From an uncultured Bacilli bacterium (GTDB lineage: Bacteria; Bacillota_I; Bacilli_A; RF39; UBA660): 64,000 nucleotides of DNA. Of this stretch, positions 1-9,461 are shown piece after piece (within the stretch, counting starts at the first letter, position 1; the number at the start of each line of letters is the position of its first letter). Location: contig CALVKC010000002.1 of assembly GCA_944332505.1 (NCBI GenBank), positions 124,001 through 188,000 on the forward strand, in the 5' to 3' direction. Made by a program: the position numbers and the translations under genes. Below the pieces are notes generated by a model, which worked only from the letters and a program-made list of their open reading frames with translations, did not search any database and was not told the origin of the DNA.

Positions 1-51
1 ATTTAATAAGTTTATAGTTGCTTCAACTAGTTTATCTTTATTTATATTCAT
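1..51 (-). CDS. Start of a gene running off the left edge
   Basis: An ATG at 49-51 on the minus strand is preceded by a good AGGAAAG ribosome binding site and opens a frame without stops to the window edge (17 codons). Only the N-terminus is visible, so no function can be given. It follows the HNH gene directly in the same orientation and is probably part of the same operon. Confidence 0.6.
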   Translation of the reverse strand, partial: MNINKDKLVEATINLLN

Positions 52-68
52 TATAATCTTTCCTTTCC

Positions 69-632
69 CTAAAAATCTATTTCAAAATCATCATATAATG
101 CCTCATCAATTTGTTGTCTTGTTTCCTGTTTAATCTTTGCTCTATTAAATTTTTGTCTTTTTTGCATATCTTCTTTGGTATTATCATATACTGGAATTGT
201 TATATAATCTTCTCCAAAATCAAAACCTAAATCTACTACAAATGGTTGTTGCACTTCTAATCCACTTTCTGTTGGTAGCATTAATCCACCACGTAATTCA
301 TACTCATATTTATATTGTCTTAACATATTATTAATTATTTCTTCTTCATCTCTTGATAATGAGTGAATATATTGGTGTGCTAATTCACTTACAACTGCAC
401 CATTATATACTGTGGCACTACCACCATCTGATTTATGTTTCAGATGATGATAGGTCATAGTTCTCTCTAATATTCTAATCTTTCTCAACTTATAATGTTT
501 TTCTTCAACAAATTTCTTATAAGTTTTTATACCACCAATTTGTTCTATCTTTTTAGCTATATAGGCTTTTTGAAACATACAACCTTTTCCATATATACGT
601 TCTAATGCTAATCTTGCAGATTTATTAGTCAT
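69..632 (-). CDS. HNH endonuclease-like protein
   Basis: This 187 aa protein carries an HNH-like core around residues 60-92: a YHHLKHKSDGG stretch, an asparagine in YNGAVV, then HQYIH. The first half is basic and the C-terminus is acidic. HNH proteins in phages act in packaging, homing or DNA processing; which applies here cannot be told. It has a good ribosome binding site and lies 15 bp downstream of the tail fibre gene. A free-standing homing enzyme is possible because it sits next to fibre genes. The family call is fairly good, the role unknown. Confidence 0.65.
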   Translation of the reverse strand: MTNKSARLALERIYGKGCMFQKAYIAKKIEQIGGIKTYKKFVEEKHYKLRKIRILERTMTYHHLKHKSDGGSATVYNGAVVSELAHQYIHSLSRDEEEIINNMLRQYKYEYELRGGLMLPTESGLEVQQPFVVDLGFDFGEDYITIPVYDNTKEDMQKRQKFNRAKIKQETRQQIDEALYDDFEIDF

Positions 633-647
633 ATCTAATCCAATCTC

Positions 648-2663
648 CTATCTAACTAATACATATACTTTACCCTCTATATTTTTTGTTGTAGCTTTAC
701 CGATTGCAAATCTATTCCATTCTGGTAATACCCTAATATTACCTAAATTATCAACACCCAATATATCTCCAACTTGAATATCTATATCTCCAACTTTTAA
801 ATATACTCTACCTGCCAATGCAACTGGAACTTTCTCATCTTCTTCAAGACCATCTCCACCTAGAACTAAACCATAAGTATCTTCACTTGATACTATACCA
901 GCAATACTATACATATTTACTGATTTTGTTACTTTTCCTTCATCATTAAAATATACAATATCTCCTGCTTCAATATTTTCAGTTCTATCTACTTTTTCCA
1001 TAAATTCAACTAAATCATTATATACAGCATTATATACTCGTCTTGCTCTAATATCACCTATTGCAGTTATATCTCCACTAGCTTTTACTAATTTAGAATT
1101 TAAGTTCATAATACCTACTGTTTCATTATTAGCATTTTTACCAATAGTTTGTTCAATAGATATATCATAACCACTTGAACCATTTTTTAATAATATTTTT
1201 GGTGTATTATTACTATCTGTATTATATAGTTCTATTTTGCCTGTATTATACATTGTACTATATGCTGTATTGTCTTTTTTAACTGTAATATAACCAGAAT
1301 TATTTGTTGGATTTATTAGCATAGCAGAACCTGCTACTATATCTGTTGATAATGTATTATTTACCAATTTTAATTGTGTAGGTGTTATATAACTTGGTTC
1401 ACTTCCATATGTAGTACTATTACCTAAATATATATGTTCTTTTACTCTAATGTTTGTTTTAAAATCTGTATTTGGTGTTACATTAAAATAGTTTGTATCA
1501 GTTCCCAATAATGATAAATCAGTTCCTGAATATTGTAATATAGATTTTCCAATTTTATGTTGTAGTACATTATCATTAAATATTATTTCATCTACTAATC
1601 CATTTGAATTACTGTTAGATATTGTTGCTTTATTATCTTTTAATAATAATTTAGGTTGTTGTCCATTGATACCTGTTCCCAATGATACACTACTTTGACC
1701 TATAATAGATATACTACTTTGAGAATTTACATTAATATTATTTGGTGTTGTTAAATCTAGTGCAAAATTATTATCTACATTTGATACTAATATAGATTGT
1801 CCTAGTTTTGTTTCTACACCATTATTATTTACTAAAATATTTAATGTTTTATTCGGGTCTAATATCTCTACGTCTGGTCCTTTAAAATGTATATTTGCAC
1901 TTCTTGTACCATCTTCATTTAATATAGCCTCTGCTCTAATACCATATTTACCTGTGCCTATATCTTCGTGACTTTCTGGTGTGCCTGGTATATCTGGATT
2001 TCTACCAGCTAAAAATTCTAGTGGTCCAAATATTGTATCTCCTTCTTTTGATACATACCAATCTGGTAATTTATATATTAAATCTTGTAGTATCATTCTT
2101 GTTACTTCTGGGTGTTTCCAGTCTTTCATTTTTGCTAATATATCTTCTGCCCATATTCTACCATATTTATCTTCATCTTCTTCTAATGAAGTTATATTAT
2201 CACCATCATATTCAACTTTACCTAGATATAATATATCTGGGTCTGTTACAGGGTCTGGTTTTTCATCAAAATAAGTAAGATATATACCCATAAATGTTGT
2301 AGTTACACCATATATTTGGTCACCAAATACATTTCCGTGAGGGTCACGCGCTAAATGTAGTGCTAAATAAAATGTACCAGCTTTTTCTGGTGCGTCTATA
2401 ATCATATCTTGTGTTATTATAATATCTCTACCATTTATACTACATTGACCTTGTCCAACTTGTATTTGTGGAAAACCCTTATTACTTCTAATTAAGGTTA
2501 ATTCAAATGATGGTTTTACATTACAAAAATTCTTACTTGTTACTCTTGTTACTAATCTTGCCATATTAAATTCAAGATTTAATTTACCATCATCGTGCTG
2601 ATTTGAACCTGGGTAGCAAGTTATATAATTACCATCATAATTTTTTACAGGTCTATCTGCCAT
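648..2663 (-). CDS. Tail fibre or upper baseplate protein with C-terminal G2-type peptidase-like domain
   Basis: The first about 220 residues resemble the N-terminal part of Firmicutes-phage fibre or baseplate upper proteins. The middle (220-520) is low-complexity and rich in N, S and T, as in fibre shafts. The last 130 residues (YNDLVEFMEKV, PVALAGRV, then repeated gly-asp turns) match the autoprocessing C-terminal domain seen on many fibres (peptidase G2-like). Such domains assist trimer folding and are then cleaved. A late-type motif lies 28 bp upstream of the start and the ribosome binding site is AAGGAGG. Expected to form a host-recognition fibre. Confidence 0.7.
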   Translation of the reverse strand: MADRPVKNYDGNYITCYPGSNQHDDGKLNLEFNMARLVTRVTSKNFCNVKPSFELTLIRSNKGFPQIQVGQGQCSINGRDIIITQDMIIDAPEKAGTFYLALHLARDPHGNVFGDQIYGVTTTFMGIYLTYFDEKPDPVTDPDILYLGKVEYDGDNITSLEEDEDKYGRIWAEDILAKMKDWKHPEVTRMILQDLIYKLPDWYVSKEGDTIFGPLEFLAGRNPDIPGTPESHEDIGTGKYGIRAEAILNEDGTRSANIHFKGPDVEILDPNKTLNILVNNNGVETKLGQSILVSNVDNNFALDLTTPNNINVNSQSSISIIGQSSVSLGTGINGQQPKLLLKDNKATISNSNSNGLVDEIIFNDNVLQHKIGKSILQYSGTDLSLLGTDTNYFNVTPNTDFKTNIRVKEHIYLGNSTTYGSEPSYITPTQLKLVNNTLSTDIVAGSAMLINPTNNSGYITVKKDNTAYSTMYNTGKIELYNTDSNNTPKILLKNGSSGYDISIEQTIGKNANNETVGIMNLNSKLVKASGDITAIGDIRARRVYNAVYNDLVEFMEKVDRTENIEAGDIVYFNDEGKVTKSVNMYSIAGIVSSEDTYGLVLGGDGLEEDEKVPVALAGRVYLKVGDIDIQVGDILGVDNLGNIRVLPEWNRFAIGKATTKNIEGKVYVLVR

Positions 2664-2690
2664 TTATATTGCCTCCTTTTTATTTAATCT

Positions 2691-2705
2691 CTAATAATAT
2701 TTTAC
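2691..2705 (-). promoter_or_regulatory. Late-type motif, tail fibre gene
   Basis: GTAAAATATTATTAG on the minus strand, 28 bp upstream of the tail fibre start. Best-preserved example of the repeated late-like motif. Confidence 0.55.
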
Positions 2706-2711
2706 ACATTA

Positions 2712-2747
2712 AAATAAGGTAGAATTTTATATTATTCTACCTTATTT
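2712..2747 (-). terminator. Hairpin after gene 2751-3071
   Basis: A 14 bp perfect inverted repeat (2712-2725 with 2734-2747), followed on the minus strand by TTAATG, a weak T-run. Confidence 0.5.
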
Positions 2748-2750
2748 GTT

Positions 2751-3071
2751 CTATAATACTTGGTTTAATATATCTATTGGTACACTAAATTCAATAGTAG
2801 CATTTTCATTTAATGCCATTAGCTTATGTACTTTGGTACGAATTGTAATATAACTTGTATTATTTACGTTATCTTCACGTTCTAATGTGAATACACCAGT
2901 ATCTTCTGCACCATTTTCCATAAAAGTAATATAATCTTCTGGTATTAATTCATTTCCAGTATAGTTACCATTAACATTAAATATACTAACACCACTTTTT
3001 ATATTTTCAGGAATTAAATTTTCTTCTTTTTCTAATAATATAGCATTAGCTTTTTCTTTTAATGTTGCCAT
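2751..3071 (-). CDS. Small tail-associated protein with the shared LKxKA...PENIK module
   Basis: This 106 aa protein begins with a roughly 37-residue module (LKEKANAIL, then IPENIKSG) also found at the start of the proteins at 4074-5528 and 7617-8411. The remainder, a short beta-rich piece, is unique. The module probably attaches each protein to the same virion structure. The gene is followed by a 14 bp perfect inverted repeat. Probably a minor tail or fibre component. Confidence 0.6.
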   Translation of the reverse strand: MATLKEKANAILLEKEENLIPENIKSGVSIFNVNGNYTGNELIPEDYITFMENGAEDTGVFTLEREDNVNNTSYITIRTKVHKLMALNENATIEFSVPIDILNQVL

Positions 3072-3118
3072 ATAATAGTACCCTCCTTTAAATTTTATAA
3101 TTTAATTATTTATAATAA

Positions 3119-3149
3119 AGAGTGGCTAGATAACTAAACTAACCACTCT
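3119..3149 (-). terminator. Hairpin after gene 3167-4051
   Basis: An 11 bp stem with one G-U pair, followed on the minus strand by TTTATT. Confidence 0.6.
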
Positions 3150-3166
3150 GTAATCACAAACTAGAA

Positions 3167-4051
3167 TTATAATGTTGGCTCTGTTTCTTCTGAACTTTCA
3201 TTTTCTTCTGGTGCTTTTGAATTAGCTTCCACTAAATAATATTGAACTTGATTTGGTTTTACTTCACTATTTGCAAACATAGCTTCAACACCATTTACTG
3301 TATTTCCTTCACCATCTGTCCAAATAGTAGGTTTACCATATGCTTCTGTTGTATTAACAAGAGTAGCACCATTTACATTTAATGTTGAATTTCCTAATCC
3401 ACTAGCACTACCTTTTGATACTTCAATTCCACCAAATTTATTTCCACTAATATCTATTGTACCATCTAATGTAGCATTTGCACCATTTACTAGTAATCCA
3501 GCATTTCCACCTTTTAATGTACAGTTTCTAATTGTATATGTTCCATTATATACTTGCATACAATAAGTAGAACTCCAATCTTCTGTTGCAACAGTATTAT
3601 CTACAACAACATTTTCTATAACTGTTCCATCAGTTGTTGAAACTAAATTTTGACCAGTTGTATTAAATGTTATTGTTTTTCCATTACCATTAAATTCTTT
3701 AACACCAGTAATATCTAACTTACCACTTGGTACTGTAATATTACTTGTTAATTTTACACTTTCTGCACCAGAAGCTATTGCGTCTTTTAAACCCTCCTCA
3801 TCAGCTACTTCAACTGGTTCTTCTGGTGTTGGTGGTACTTCACTATCTGTTACAACTAAACCTAATTCATCAGCTTTCTTATATAATAATGCTAAGCCCT
3901 CACTAGATTTTGCTGTTACAACTATTGAACTATGTGGTTCAATAACTATTTGTACTTGAAAGATAATATCTCTCAAATCAAATTTAACTAATTCATCTGA
4001 ATTATTTGTTATAACCTTATTTGCTGGTATTTTACTAAAATCTTTTTTCAT
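3167..4051 (-). CDS. Right-handed beta-helix tail protein
   Basis: I take the start at MKKDFSKIP because AAGGAGGAG stands at proper spacing; longer versions lack a site. Residues 1-75 form a small N-terminal domain, followed by a Pro/Glu linker. From about 90 to 260 there are repeated short beta-strands with NG and GN turns (for example NGNGKTITF, IRNCTLKGG), the pattern of pectate-lyase-like parallel beta-helices. The C-terminus is acidic. Such proteins bind or degrade surface polysaccharides; no catalytic residues could be identified. It is followed by a hairpin terminator. Confidence 0.6.
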   Translation of the reverse strand: MKKDFSKIPANKVITNNSDELVKFDLRDIIFQVQIVIEPHSSIVVTAKSSEGLALLYKKADELGLVVTDSEVPPTPEEPVEVADEEGLKDAIASGAESVKLTSNITVPSGKLDITGVKEFNGNGKTITFNTTGQNLVSTTDGTVIENVVVDNTVATEDWSSTYCMQVYNGTYTIRNCTLKGGNAGLLVNGANATLDGTIDISGNKFGGIEVSKGSASGLGNSTLNVNGATLVNTTEAYGKPTIWTDGEGNTVNGVEAMFANSEVKPNQVQYYLVEANSKAPEENESSEETEPTL

Positions 4052-4073
4052 TTTAAATCTCCTCCTTAAATTT

Positions 4074-5528
4074 TTATACTGGCATTGGTATATCAATAAA
4101 TATACAACTACCTTTACTTAAATAACAAACTACATTATATTCTGATTTATCAAAATTAATCATTTTATTAGTTTCTTTGTCTACTGTCCCAAAGTATGGG
4201 AATACATTTTTTGTTATACTATGTAATGTTGATATAGGTATCTGAACTTTTGTCAATTTATTATAATCATTTATATCAGCAATATACTCCACTTGTGAAG
4301 GGTCAAAACTATAATAAATAGTATTACCTGTTTCATCACAAAATCCAAGATTATACTGATTTGCTTCTATTTCTCCATTATTTACAGTTAAATATAAGTT
4401 AAATGTTTCAGGATTTACATAGTCTATAACTCCAAAATTATCAAAATAAGTTTCTACAAATGTATTAAACTTATTTTGTAGTTCAAATGGTCCACAATTT
4501 AAACTCTTTACTATATATAAGCCATCAGCGTCATTGTTTACATTTGTTGGGGTACAATGATATATATCACCATCAAATATACTACATTTTCCTAAATCAA
4601 AACTATATGAAATATCACTAAATATTATACTATTACTAAAATATGACATTATATCTTCTGAAAGTACTCCCATATCTATTGGTAATTCCATTTCAAAATT
4701 TTTAGTCACTTTCAAACAATTATAAATATCATTAGGAAATATATTCATTTCTACCCTGTACCAACCAGGTTCTGTGATATTAGGTATGTCCACAAATTCA
4801 GTATGTCTATCTAGTAGTGCCCTATCTGTAAGCCAAGTAATAGTTGTTTGGTCAATATACACTATTGCTGTAATAGACACATTCATAGGTTCTACATTTT
4901 CATAATCATAATCATTACCAATATGCCAAATAGGATTTTCTAGTTTTTGAACCCCAAAATAAGGAATAGCACATACAGCATATACATTTAAAAATTGTGT
5001 AGTTTCATCAGCAGATACTTGAAAAAAGTTTTCAAATAAATCCCCAAAATTATACCTTGTAATAAATTGATTACTAGCATAATTACCAATCACTAACATT
5101 GGATTACTATGTGCTGTGTCAAATGCAGTAGCACTCATACCATCATCAGTAAGTGCAATTGTTATATCTTTTCCTATTGTAAAATTAAAAACATTTAATT
5201 GATTAATTAACTCTATTGGGTTTAAGTCATTTTGTCTACTATTATTTTGTGTATCTAATACTGACATAACATTTGGAATATCATTAGTAATACCTAATGC
5301 TATCATTGCTGTCTTTTCATTATCAAATGCTTGTTGTAAACTTTCCTCATTTTTAAACTTTATCTTAAATGATTTATCACTAGTTATTTTTTGTAATTCT
5401 GAAAATATACCTTTACCATTAGTGCCTGTAATATCAAATACAGTAACACCATCTTTAATATTTTCTGGTATTATTTTAGTTGTTTTTTCATTTAAAATAT
5501 TTTGTGCCTTATCTTTCAAACTAGCCAT
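4074..5528 (-). CDS. Tail or fibre protein with shared N-terminal module
   Basis: This 484 aa protein starts with the module shared with two neighbours (LKDKAQNIL, then IPENIKDG). The rest is beta-rich without a family I recognise. Its place between fibre genes and the shared attachment module support a virion role, perhaps receptor binding. The gene ends just before the beta-helix gene. Confidence 0.5.
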   Translation of the reverse strand: MASLKDKAQNILNEKTTKIIPENIKDGVTVFDITGTNGKGIFSELQKITSDKSFKIKFKNEESLQQAFDNEKTAMIALGITNDIPNVMSVLDTQNNSRQNDLNPIELINQLNVFNFTIGKDITIALTDDGMSATAFDTAHSNPMLVIGNYASNQFITRYNFGDLFENFFQVSADETTQFLNVYAVCAIPYFGVQKLENPIWHIGNDYDYENVEPMNVSITAIVYIDQTTITWLTDRALLDRHTEFVDIPNITEPGWYRVEMNIFPNDIYNCLKVTKNFEMELPIDMGVLSEDIMSYFSNSIIFSDISYSFDLGKCSIFDGDIYHCTPTNVNNDADGLYIVKSLNCGPFELQNKFNTFVETYFDNFGVIDYVNPETFNLYLTVNNGEIEANQYNLGFCDETGNTIYYSFDPSQVEYIADINDYNKLTKVQIPISTLHSITKNVFPYFGTVDKETNKMINFDKSEYNVVCYLSKGSCIFIDIPMPV

Positions 5529-5536
5529 AATATAAA

Positions 5537-5869
5537 TTAATCACCTCCAACATTATCATTATCATATTCCCTTATACATATATCAGAAAGTTTCTCATAT
5601 ATAAATGATTTATCATTTGTATCATCTTCATCATCTGTATCTCTATCATATAATGGTAATGTTTCTTCCATACGCAATAAAATATCACCATCAGGTAATT
5701 CTATTGCATTTCTTATATATACATACATTGGGTATGCACCATTTTCAAATACAGTTTCATCACTATATTTTTTATCTTGTTCAAATGGCGTATACATTCT
5801 TTTGTATTTATATATTCTAAATATTCTATCATCTGCAATATCGTGTAAAAATGTTTCAAAATCTGTCAT
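5537..5869 (-). CDS. Hypothetical acidic protein
   Basis: A 110 aa acidic protein containing a run of Asp/Glu near residue 80. It sits between two tail-protein genes with spacings of 8 and 22 bp, so it is probably a small tail or assembly component. No family is recognised. Confidence 0.55.
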   Translation of the reverse strand: MTDFETFLHDIADDRIFRIYKYKRMYTPFEQDKKYSDETVFENGAYPMYVYIRNAIELPDGDILLRMEETLPLYDRDTDDEDDTNDKSFIYEKLSDICIREYDNDNVGGD

Positions 5870-5891
5870 AATTCTATCAATCCCTTCTATA

Positions 5892-7592
5892 CTATAATAG
5901 TTTGTGTACTAATACAGTAACACCACCTTGTGGTATAACATAATTACTTTCTATTTGTATTGAATTATCATCAATTATAGTATTTGCTAAATATATTTGT
6001 TCTCCTGTTTCATTATCTCTAAATTGAACCATTAAATATTCACTATTCAAATTATGAACTAGCATAAATGTTGTACTAGAATTATCACCAATTACACTAA
6101 TATAATTTTTATCATTTATTTTAGTATCAATTACATTTGATAATTCAGAATTATTTACGTCAAATGTAGTTTCTAATTCAATACTATTTTCACTACCATT
6201 AAATGTAGTTGTTCCTGTTACACCACCTAATAATGTTATTGTAACATTATGGTCTAATTGTTTAGTACTTGCAGAAGTTCCAGGTAGTATTCTATTACTA
6301 TTTACTAATAATGGTTTACCTGCTGTTGGTATTGCTGTTCCTGTTACTGCTTCTATTTTACTATCTATTATATCACGAGTATATGTAGTATTAGTGTCTA
6401 TTACTATTGTATCTATTTGTGCTTGTAAAGAGTTCATTTTATCTACATAGTCTGTATGGGTATGTTTATCTGGGTCTACTGTTGCTTCTATAACTGTATC
6501 AGATAATCCTTGTACCATTCCTCTACCAACTACACCACCTGCTAATGATATTTGAAAATTATCAGCTGCAAGAGATAATGTTTCACTAGTTGCGTCATAT
6601 TTACCTGTAATACCAACACCATCCATATTATTGAATATAGACCTAACTGCTATTCCAGATTGTTGTACTACTAAATTATATAAACCATCAATATCTTCTG
6701 ATTTATGAGTATGTTTTGCAATAGCAAAATATGTATCTTCGTGACCATTTAATCTTGAAACATTAAAGTCTAATACTTGTGGTAATTCTTCTGTATCTAA
6801 TAATAAATTATATACTTGTAATGGTGTCATTACTTCAATGTTGCTAGTATCAAGATTTCCTTCGTGATATACTTTATATATATGATTTTTATTTGGGTAT
6901 TTATTTGTATCTAAATCAGGATTTTCACTATAATCTATATACATTTCATCATTTAAAATAGATAATTTTGCTCTTAATGTAGCATATGTTTCTTGCTCAT
7001 CAGTTTCTTCATTTAATTTACTACCTATATATAGTTCACCTTCTGTTGTCATTTTACCATTTGGTAGTATTCTAATTCCACCACCTAAAAATGAACTAAT
7101 TAATAGATTATCATTTTCATCACTAACTGCAATTCTACCCTTAATAATTCTATTTCTATCTCTTACTACAACTGAACCATCTTTTAATAGACCATTATCA
7201 TCTGCTGGCATATTTGGCAAATCATATCTATATATTTCTGATAATTCACCTTGATTTGTTATAGAAGGAATATCATCATATACATAAGCACTTGGGTAAG
7301 TAGTTTGACTATATAATGTTTGCCATTTATTTAACCATACCCATAATGAATTATCTTCCCAACAATAATATGTTTTACCATATGCAGGAGTTATCTGATA
7401 TAGTAATTCATTTACTGTACGTACACTTGTATATTCATATAATCGTCTATCATCAGCAGTATTTCCACCATCATAGTATAATTTTTGTGTATCAACACAC
7501 ATATACATATTACCCATTGATACTTTTGTTCTTAAAAGGTCAAATTCAGTGATTTTATATATCTTTTTAATTGTTGGTGTATATGTTGCCAT
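5892..7592 (-). CDS. Tail fibre protein
   Basis: This 566 aa protein begins with a domain typical of Firmicutes-phage fibres (MCVDTQKLYYDGG near residue 35, then Trp/Tyr-rich repeats). The centre holds collagen-like or coiled short repeats, including HTHKSEDI and KHTHTDYVDK, typical of fibre shafts. The C-terminal 70 residues (FMLVHNLNSEYLMVQF and onward) resemble the C-terminal knob of phage tail fibres. It probably trimerises and contacts the host surface. Confidence 0.65.
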   Translation of the reverse strand: MATYTPTIKKIYKITEFDLLRTKVSMGNMYMCVDTQKLYYDGGNTADDRRLYEYTSVRTVNELLYQITPAYGKTYYCWEDNSLWVWLNKWQTLYSQTTYPSAYVYDDIPSITNQGELSEIYRYDLPNMPADDNGLLKDGSVVVRDRNRIIKGRIAVSDENDNLLISSFLGGGIRILPNGKMTTEGELYIGSKLNEETDEQETYATLRAKLSILNDEMYIDYSENPDLDTNKYPNKNHIYKVYHEGNLDTSNIEVMTPLQVYNLLLDTEELPQVLDFNVSRLNGHEDTYFAIAKHTHKSEDIDGLYNLVVQQSGIAVRSIFNNMDGVGITGKYDATSETLSLAADNFQISLAGGVVGRGMVQGLSDTVIEATVDPDKHTHTDYVDKMNSLQAQIDTIVIDTNTTYTRDIIDSKIEAVTGTAIPTAGKPLLVNSNRILPGTSASTKQLDHNVTITLLGGVTGTTTFNGSENSIELETTFDVNNSELSNVIDTKINDKNYISVIGDNSSTTFMLVHNLNSEYLMVQFRDNETGEQIYLANTIIDDNSIQIESNYVIPQGGVTVLVHKLL

Positions 7593-7616
7593 TTATTAGA
7601 TTTCTCCTTTCTATAC

Positions 7617-8411
7617 TTATTCACCTGTATATGTTCCTGTTACCCCAAGTATTGTTTCTCCTGCTTTTATTTTTTCTGGTGTTAAACCTATTAAATCTGT
7701 AAATTCATCATAGCGCTTAAATGCTGAAATTTTTGTATTATTAGTAACCATACACTTTGAGCTTACAGACTGTTTTAATGTTATAATCATTCCTGGTAAA
7801 TCACCGTCTCCACTTAGTTGATTTAAGTCAATTTCCACAGTATCTGAATTTAAAATTTCATCATCATAAGAGAATACATTTCCTGTAATTAATTCCCCAT
7901 TAACATATGCTGTTTTATTTCTTGCTATATCATCAGCAGTTGCAGTTGCGTCACTTGTATTTAAAGTTTCTAATGTACCAGTTACACCTAAAATCTCTTC
8001 TCCTGCTTTTAATTTATCAGCAGTAAGACCTATTTCAGTAGTTATATCTTCATAAGGTATTTGCATATTAACTCTAACACCAGACCTAAGTAAAATATCA
8101 TTATTAAATTGACTATGGGTATCTAAACGTTTCATTCTTTCATCAGTACTTACTGTACATTGACCAGGGTAAAATGTATATGATAAAATACTAGAAAATG
8201 TAGTTATTGTTCCAGTAATTTTTTCACCATTAACATATGCTGTTTTATCTCGTGATAAATCACTTGGAGTTGCATTAGCGTCACTAGTGTCTAGTGTTTC
8301 TAATGTTCCTACCACACCTAATATTGTAGTATCTTTCTTTATATTCTCTGGTAATAAATTTGTTGATTTATCAGTTAATATATTATTTGCTTTATCTTTT
8401 AAACTTGACAT
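7617..8411 (-). CDS. Modular tail protein with repeated KTAYVNG motifs
   Basis: This 264 aa protein has the shared N-terminal module (SLKDKANNIL, then LPENIKK) followed by two copies of a DATA...KTAYVNG.xITG repeat and copies of a LTxxKxKAGExILGVTGT repeat. This repeat type is common in tail and fibre proteins of Firmicutes phages and prophages. Repeats can expand or contract and may set fibre length. The ribosome binding site is GAGGTG. Confidence 0.6.
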   Translation of the reverse strand: MSSLKDKANNILTDKSTNLLPENIKKDTTILGVVGTLETLDTSDANATPSDLSRDKTAYVNGEKITGTITTFSSILSYTFYPGQCTVSTDERMKRLDTHSQFNNDILLRSGVRVNMQIPYEDITTEIGLTADKLKAGEEILGVTGTLETLNTSDATATADDIARNKTAYVNGELITGNVFSYDDEILNSDTVEIDLNQLSGDGDLPGMIITLKQSVSSKCMVTNNTKISAFKRYDEFTDLIGLTPEKIKAGETILGVTGTYTGE

Positions 8412-8437
8412 TTATTATTTTTCACCTCACATAAAAA

Positions 8438-8480
8438 AATATTAGTAGGTAAATTATTTAAAATCTAACCTACTAATATT
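8438..8480 (-). terminator. Strong terminator after gene 8501-9304
   Basis: A 13 bp perfect stem (8438-8450 with 8468-8480) followed on the minus strand by seven T. Confidence 0.8.
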
Positions 8481-8484
8481 TTAC
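8470..8484 (-). promoter_or_regulatory. Late-type motif within a terminator
   Basis: GTAAAATATTAGTAG on the minus strand overlaps the first arm of the hairpin that ends the gene at 8501-9304. A promoter and a terminator may share this sequence; the next gene start is 59 bp away. Confidence 0.4.
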
Positions 8485-8500
8485 TTGAATTATTTTTATA

Positions 8501-9304
8501 TTATTTTTCAATATCAGACTTTAATTTTTGTAATGTTTCCACTAAATCCTTTGTGTAAATTCCTTCAATTACATTTTGTGCTGATTTTAAATTTAGACTA
8601 GTTGCCACATTGTAAAGACTTAATATTAATCCTTTAAATTGTAGTGCATTTTCAATTAAAGTTCTCTCTAAATTACCAAGGTCAGTATGTTCATTAATAC
8701 TACTATCTATTCCTTTAATAATTAAGTCATTCATCATATCACTAGCTTCTTCCTCTGGTGTTCTATTCATATATGTAATTTGAATAACTAGTGGTTCTAT
8801 TTGGTCCATATTACCTGCTATTAACGCATTATTACACCTAAATTCATCTACCATTTCTAATAGTACAGATAATACTAATACTATTTCACCTGTATATACA
8901 GCACATACATTCCAACTATGTCCTTCATAATCAAATAATTTTAAATTATGATTTTGATTATTTAGATATACAGAACTAGATATAAATTCATCTATTTCAT
9001 TATCTTTAAACACCCCAATTGGACAGTTACTATTTAAGCGTATTCCACTAGCGTCTAATCTTCTATTAAATATTTGTACATATTTATCAACAAAGACTTC
9101 TTCACCTTTAACACGCATTATAGTTGTTAAAGTTGGTTCTAACCAACTAATAACTTTTCTTACTAATGCTGACCAAGTTGTTACTGTTGTATATTTATCT
9201 AATGCTGGTATGGCAACATTTAATGCTTTTGTACCTCTTAAACTTAATATAAGTTCCTTGCGTAAAAATTCTGTTGGTCTAATAATTAATTCAGTTTCTA
9301 TCAT
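8501..9304 (-). CDS. Conserved hypothetical protein with its own strong promoter
   Basis: This 267 aa protein is mixed alpha/beta with no recognised family. It is a single-gene unit: a textbook TTGACA-17-TATAAT promoter lies upstream, the leader can fold into a hairpin, and a strong terminator follows. That separates it from the flanking late genes, so it may be expressed early, or at all times. A virion role is possible from its position but not shown. Confidence 0.55.
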   Translation of the reverse strand: MIETELIIRPTEFLRKELILSLRGTKALNVAIPALDKYTTVTTWSALVRKVISWLEPTLTTIMRVKGEEVFVDKYVQIFNRRLDASGIRLNSNCPIGVFKDNEIDEFISSSVYLNNQNHNLKLFDYEGHSWNVCAVYTGEIVLVLSVLLEMVDEFRCNNALIAGNMDQIEPLVIQITYMNRTPEEEASDMMNDLIIKGIDSSINEHTDLGNLERTLIENALQFKGLILSLYNVATSLNLKSAQNVIEGIYTKDLVETLQKLKSDIEK

Positions 9305-9317
9305 AATATACCTCTTT

Positions 9318-9365
9318 CTGTAAATTGATAATAAAATTTACACATAGTGTATTTTCAATTTACAG
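9318..9365 (-). promoter_or_regulatory. Structured leader of gene 8501-9304
   Basis: An 11 bp perfect inverted repeat (9318-9328 with 9355-9365) lies between the promoter and the ribosome binding site and can fold into a leader hairpin just before AGAGG. It may limit translation or stabilise the message. Confidence 0.4.
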
Positions 9366-9370
9366 TAGGT

Positions 9371-9399
9371 ATTATATACTGTATTTTAAAATATGTCAA
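9371..9399 (-). promoter_or_regulatory. Sigma-70-type promoter for gene 8501-9304
   Basis: TTGACA, 17 bp, TATAAT on the minus strand: a full consensus. Confidence 0.8.
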
Positions 9400-9428
9400 G
9401 TGTATTTTTAGTATTTTTGAAGTAAATT

Positions 9429-9456
9429 AAAAGAATAGTTTTTACACTATTCTTTT
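9429..9456 (-). terminator. Hairpin after gene 9462-9818
   Basis: A 10 bp stem with an 8 base loop, followed on the minus strand by TTTACTTC-like sequence. Its own A/T arms may let it act both ways. Confidence 0.55.
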
Positions 9457-9461
9457 TTATA

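Noticed and set aside
1979..2278. Open frames on the plus strand here and at many other places (for example 12436-12749)
   Set aside because: They are mirror images of minus-strand genes, rich in Leu, Tyr, His or Ser, and lack ribosome binding sites and neighbours in the same direction.
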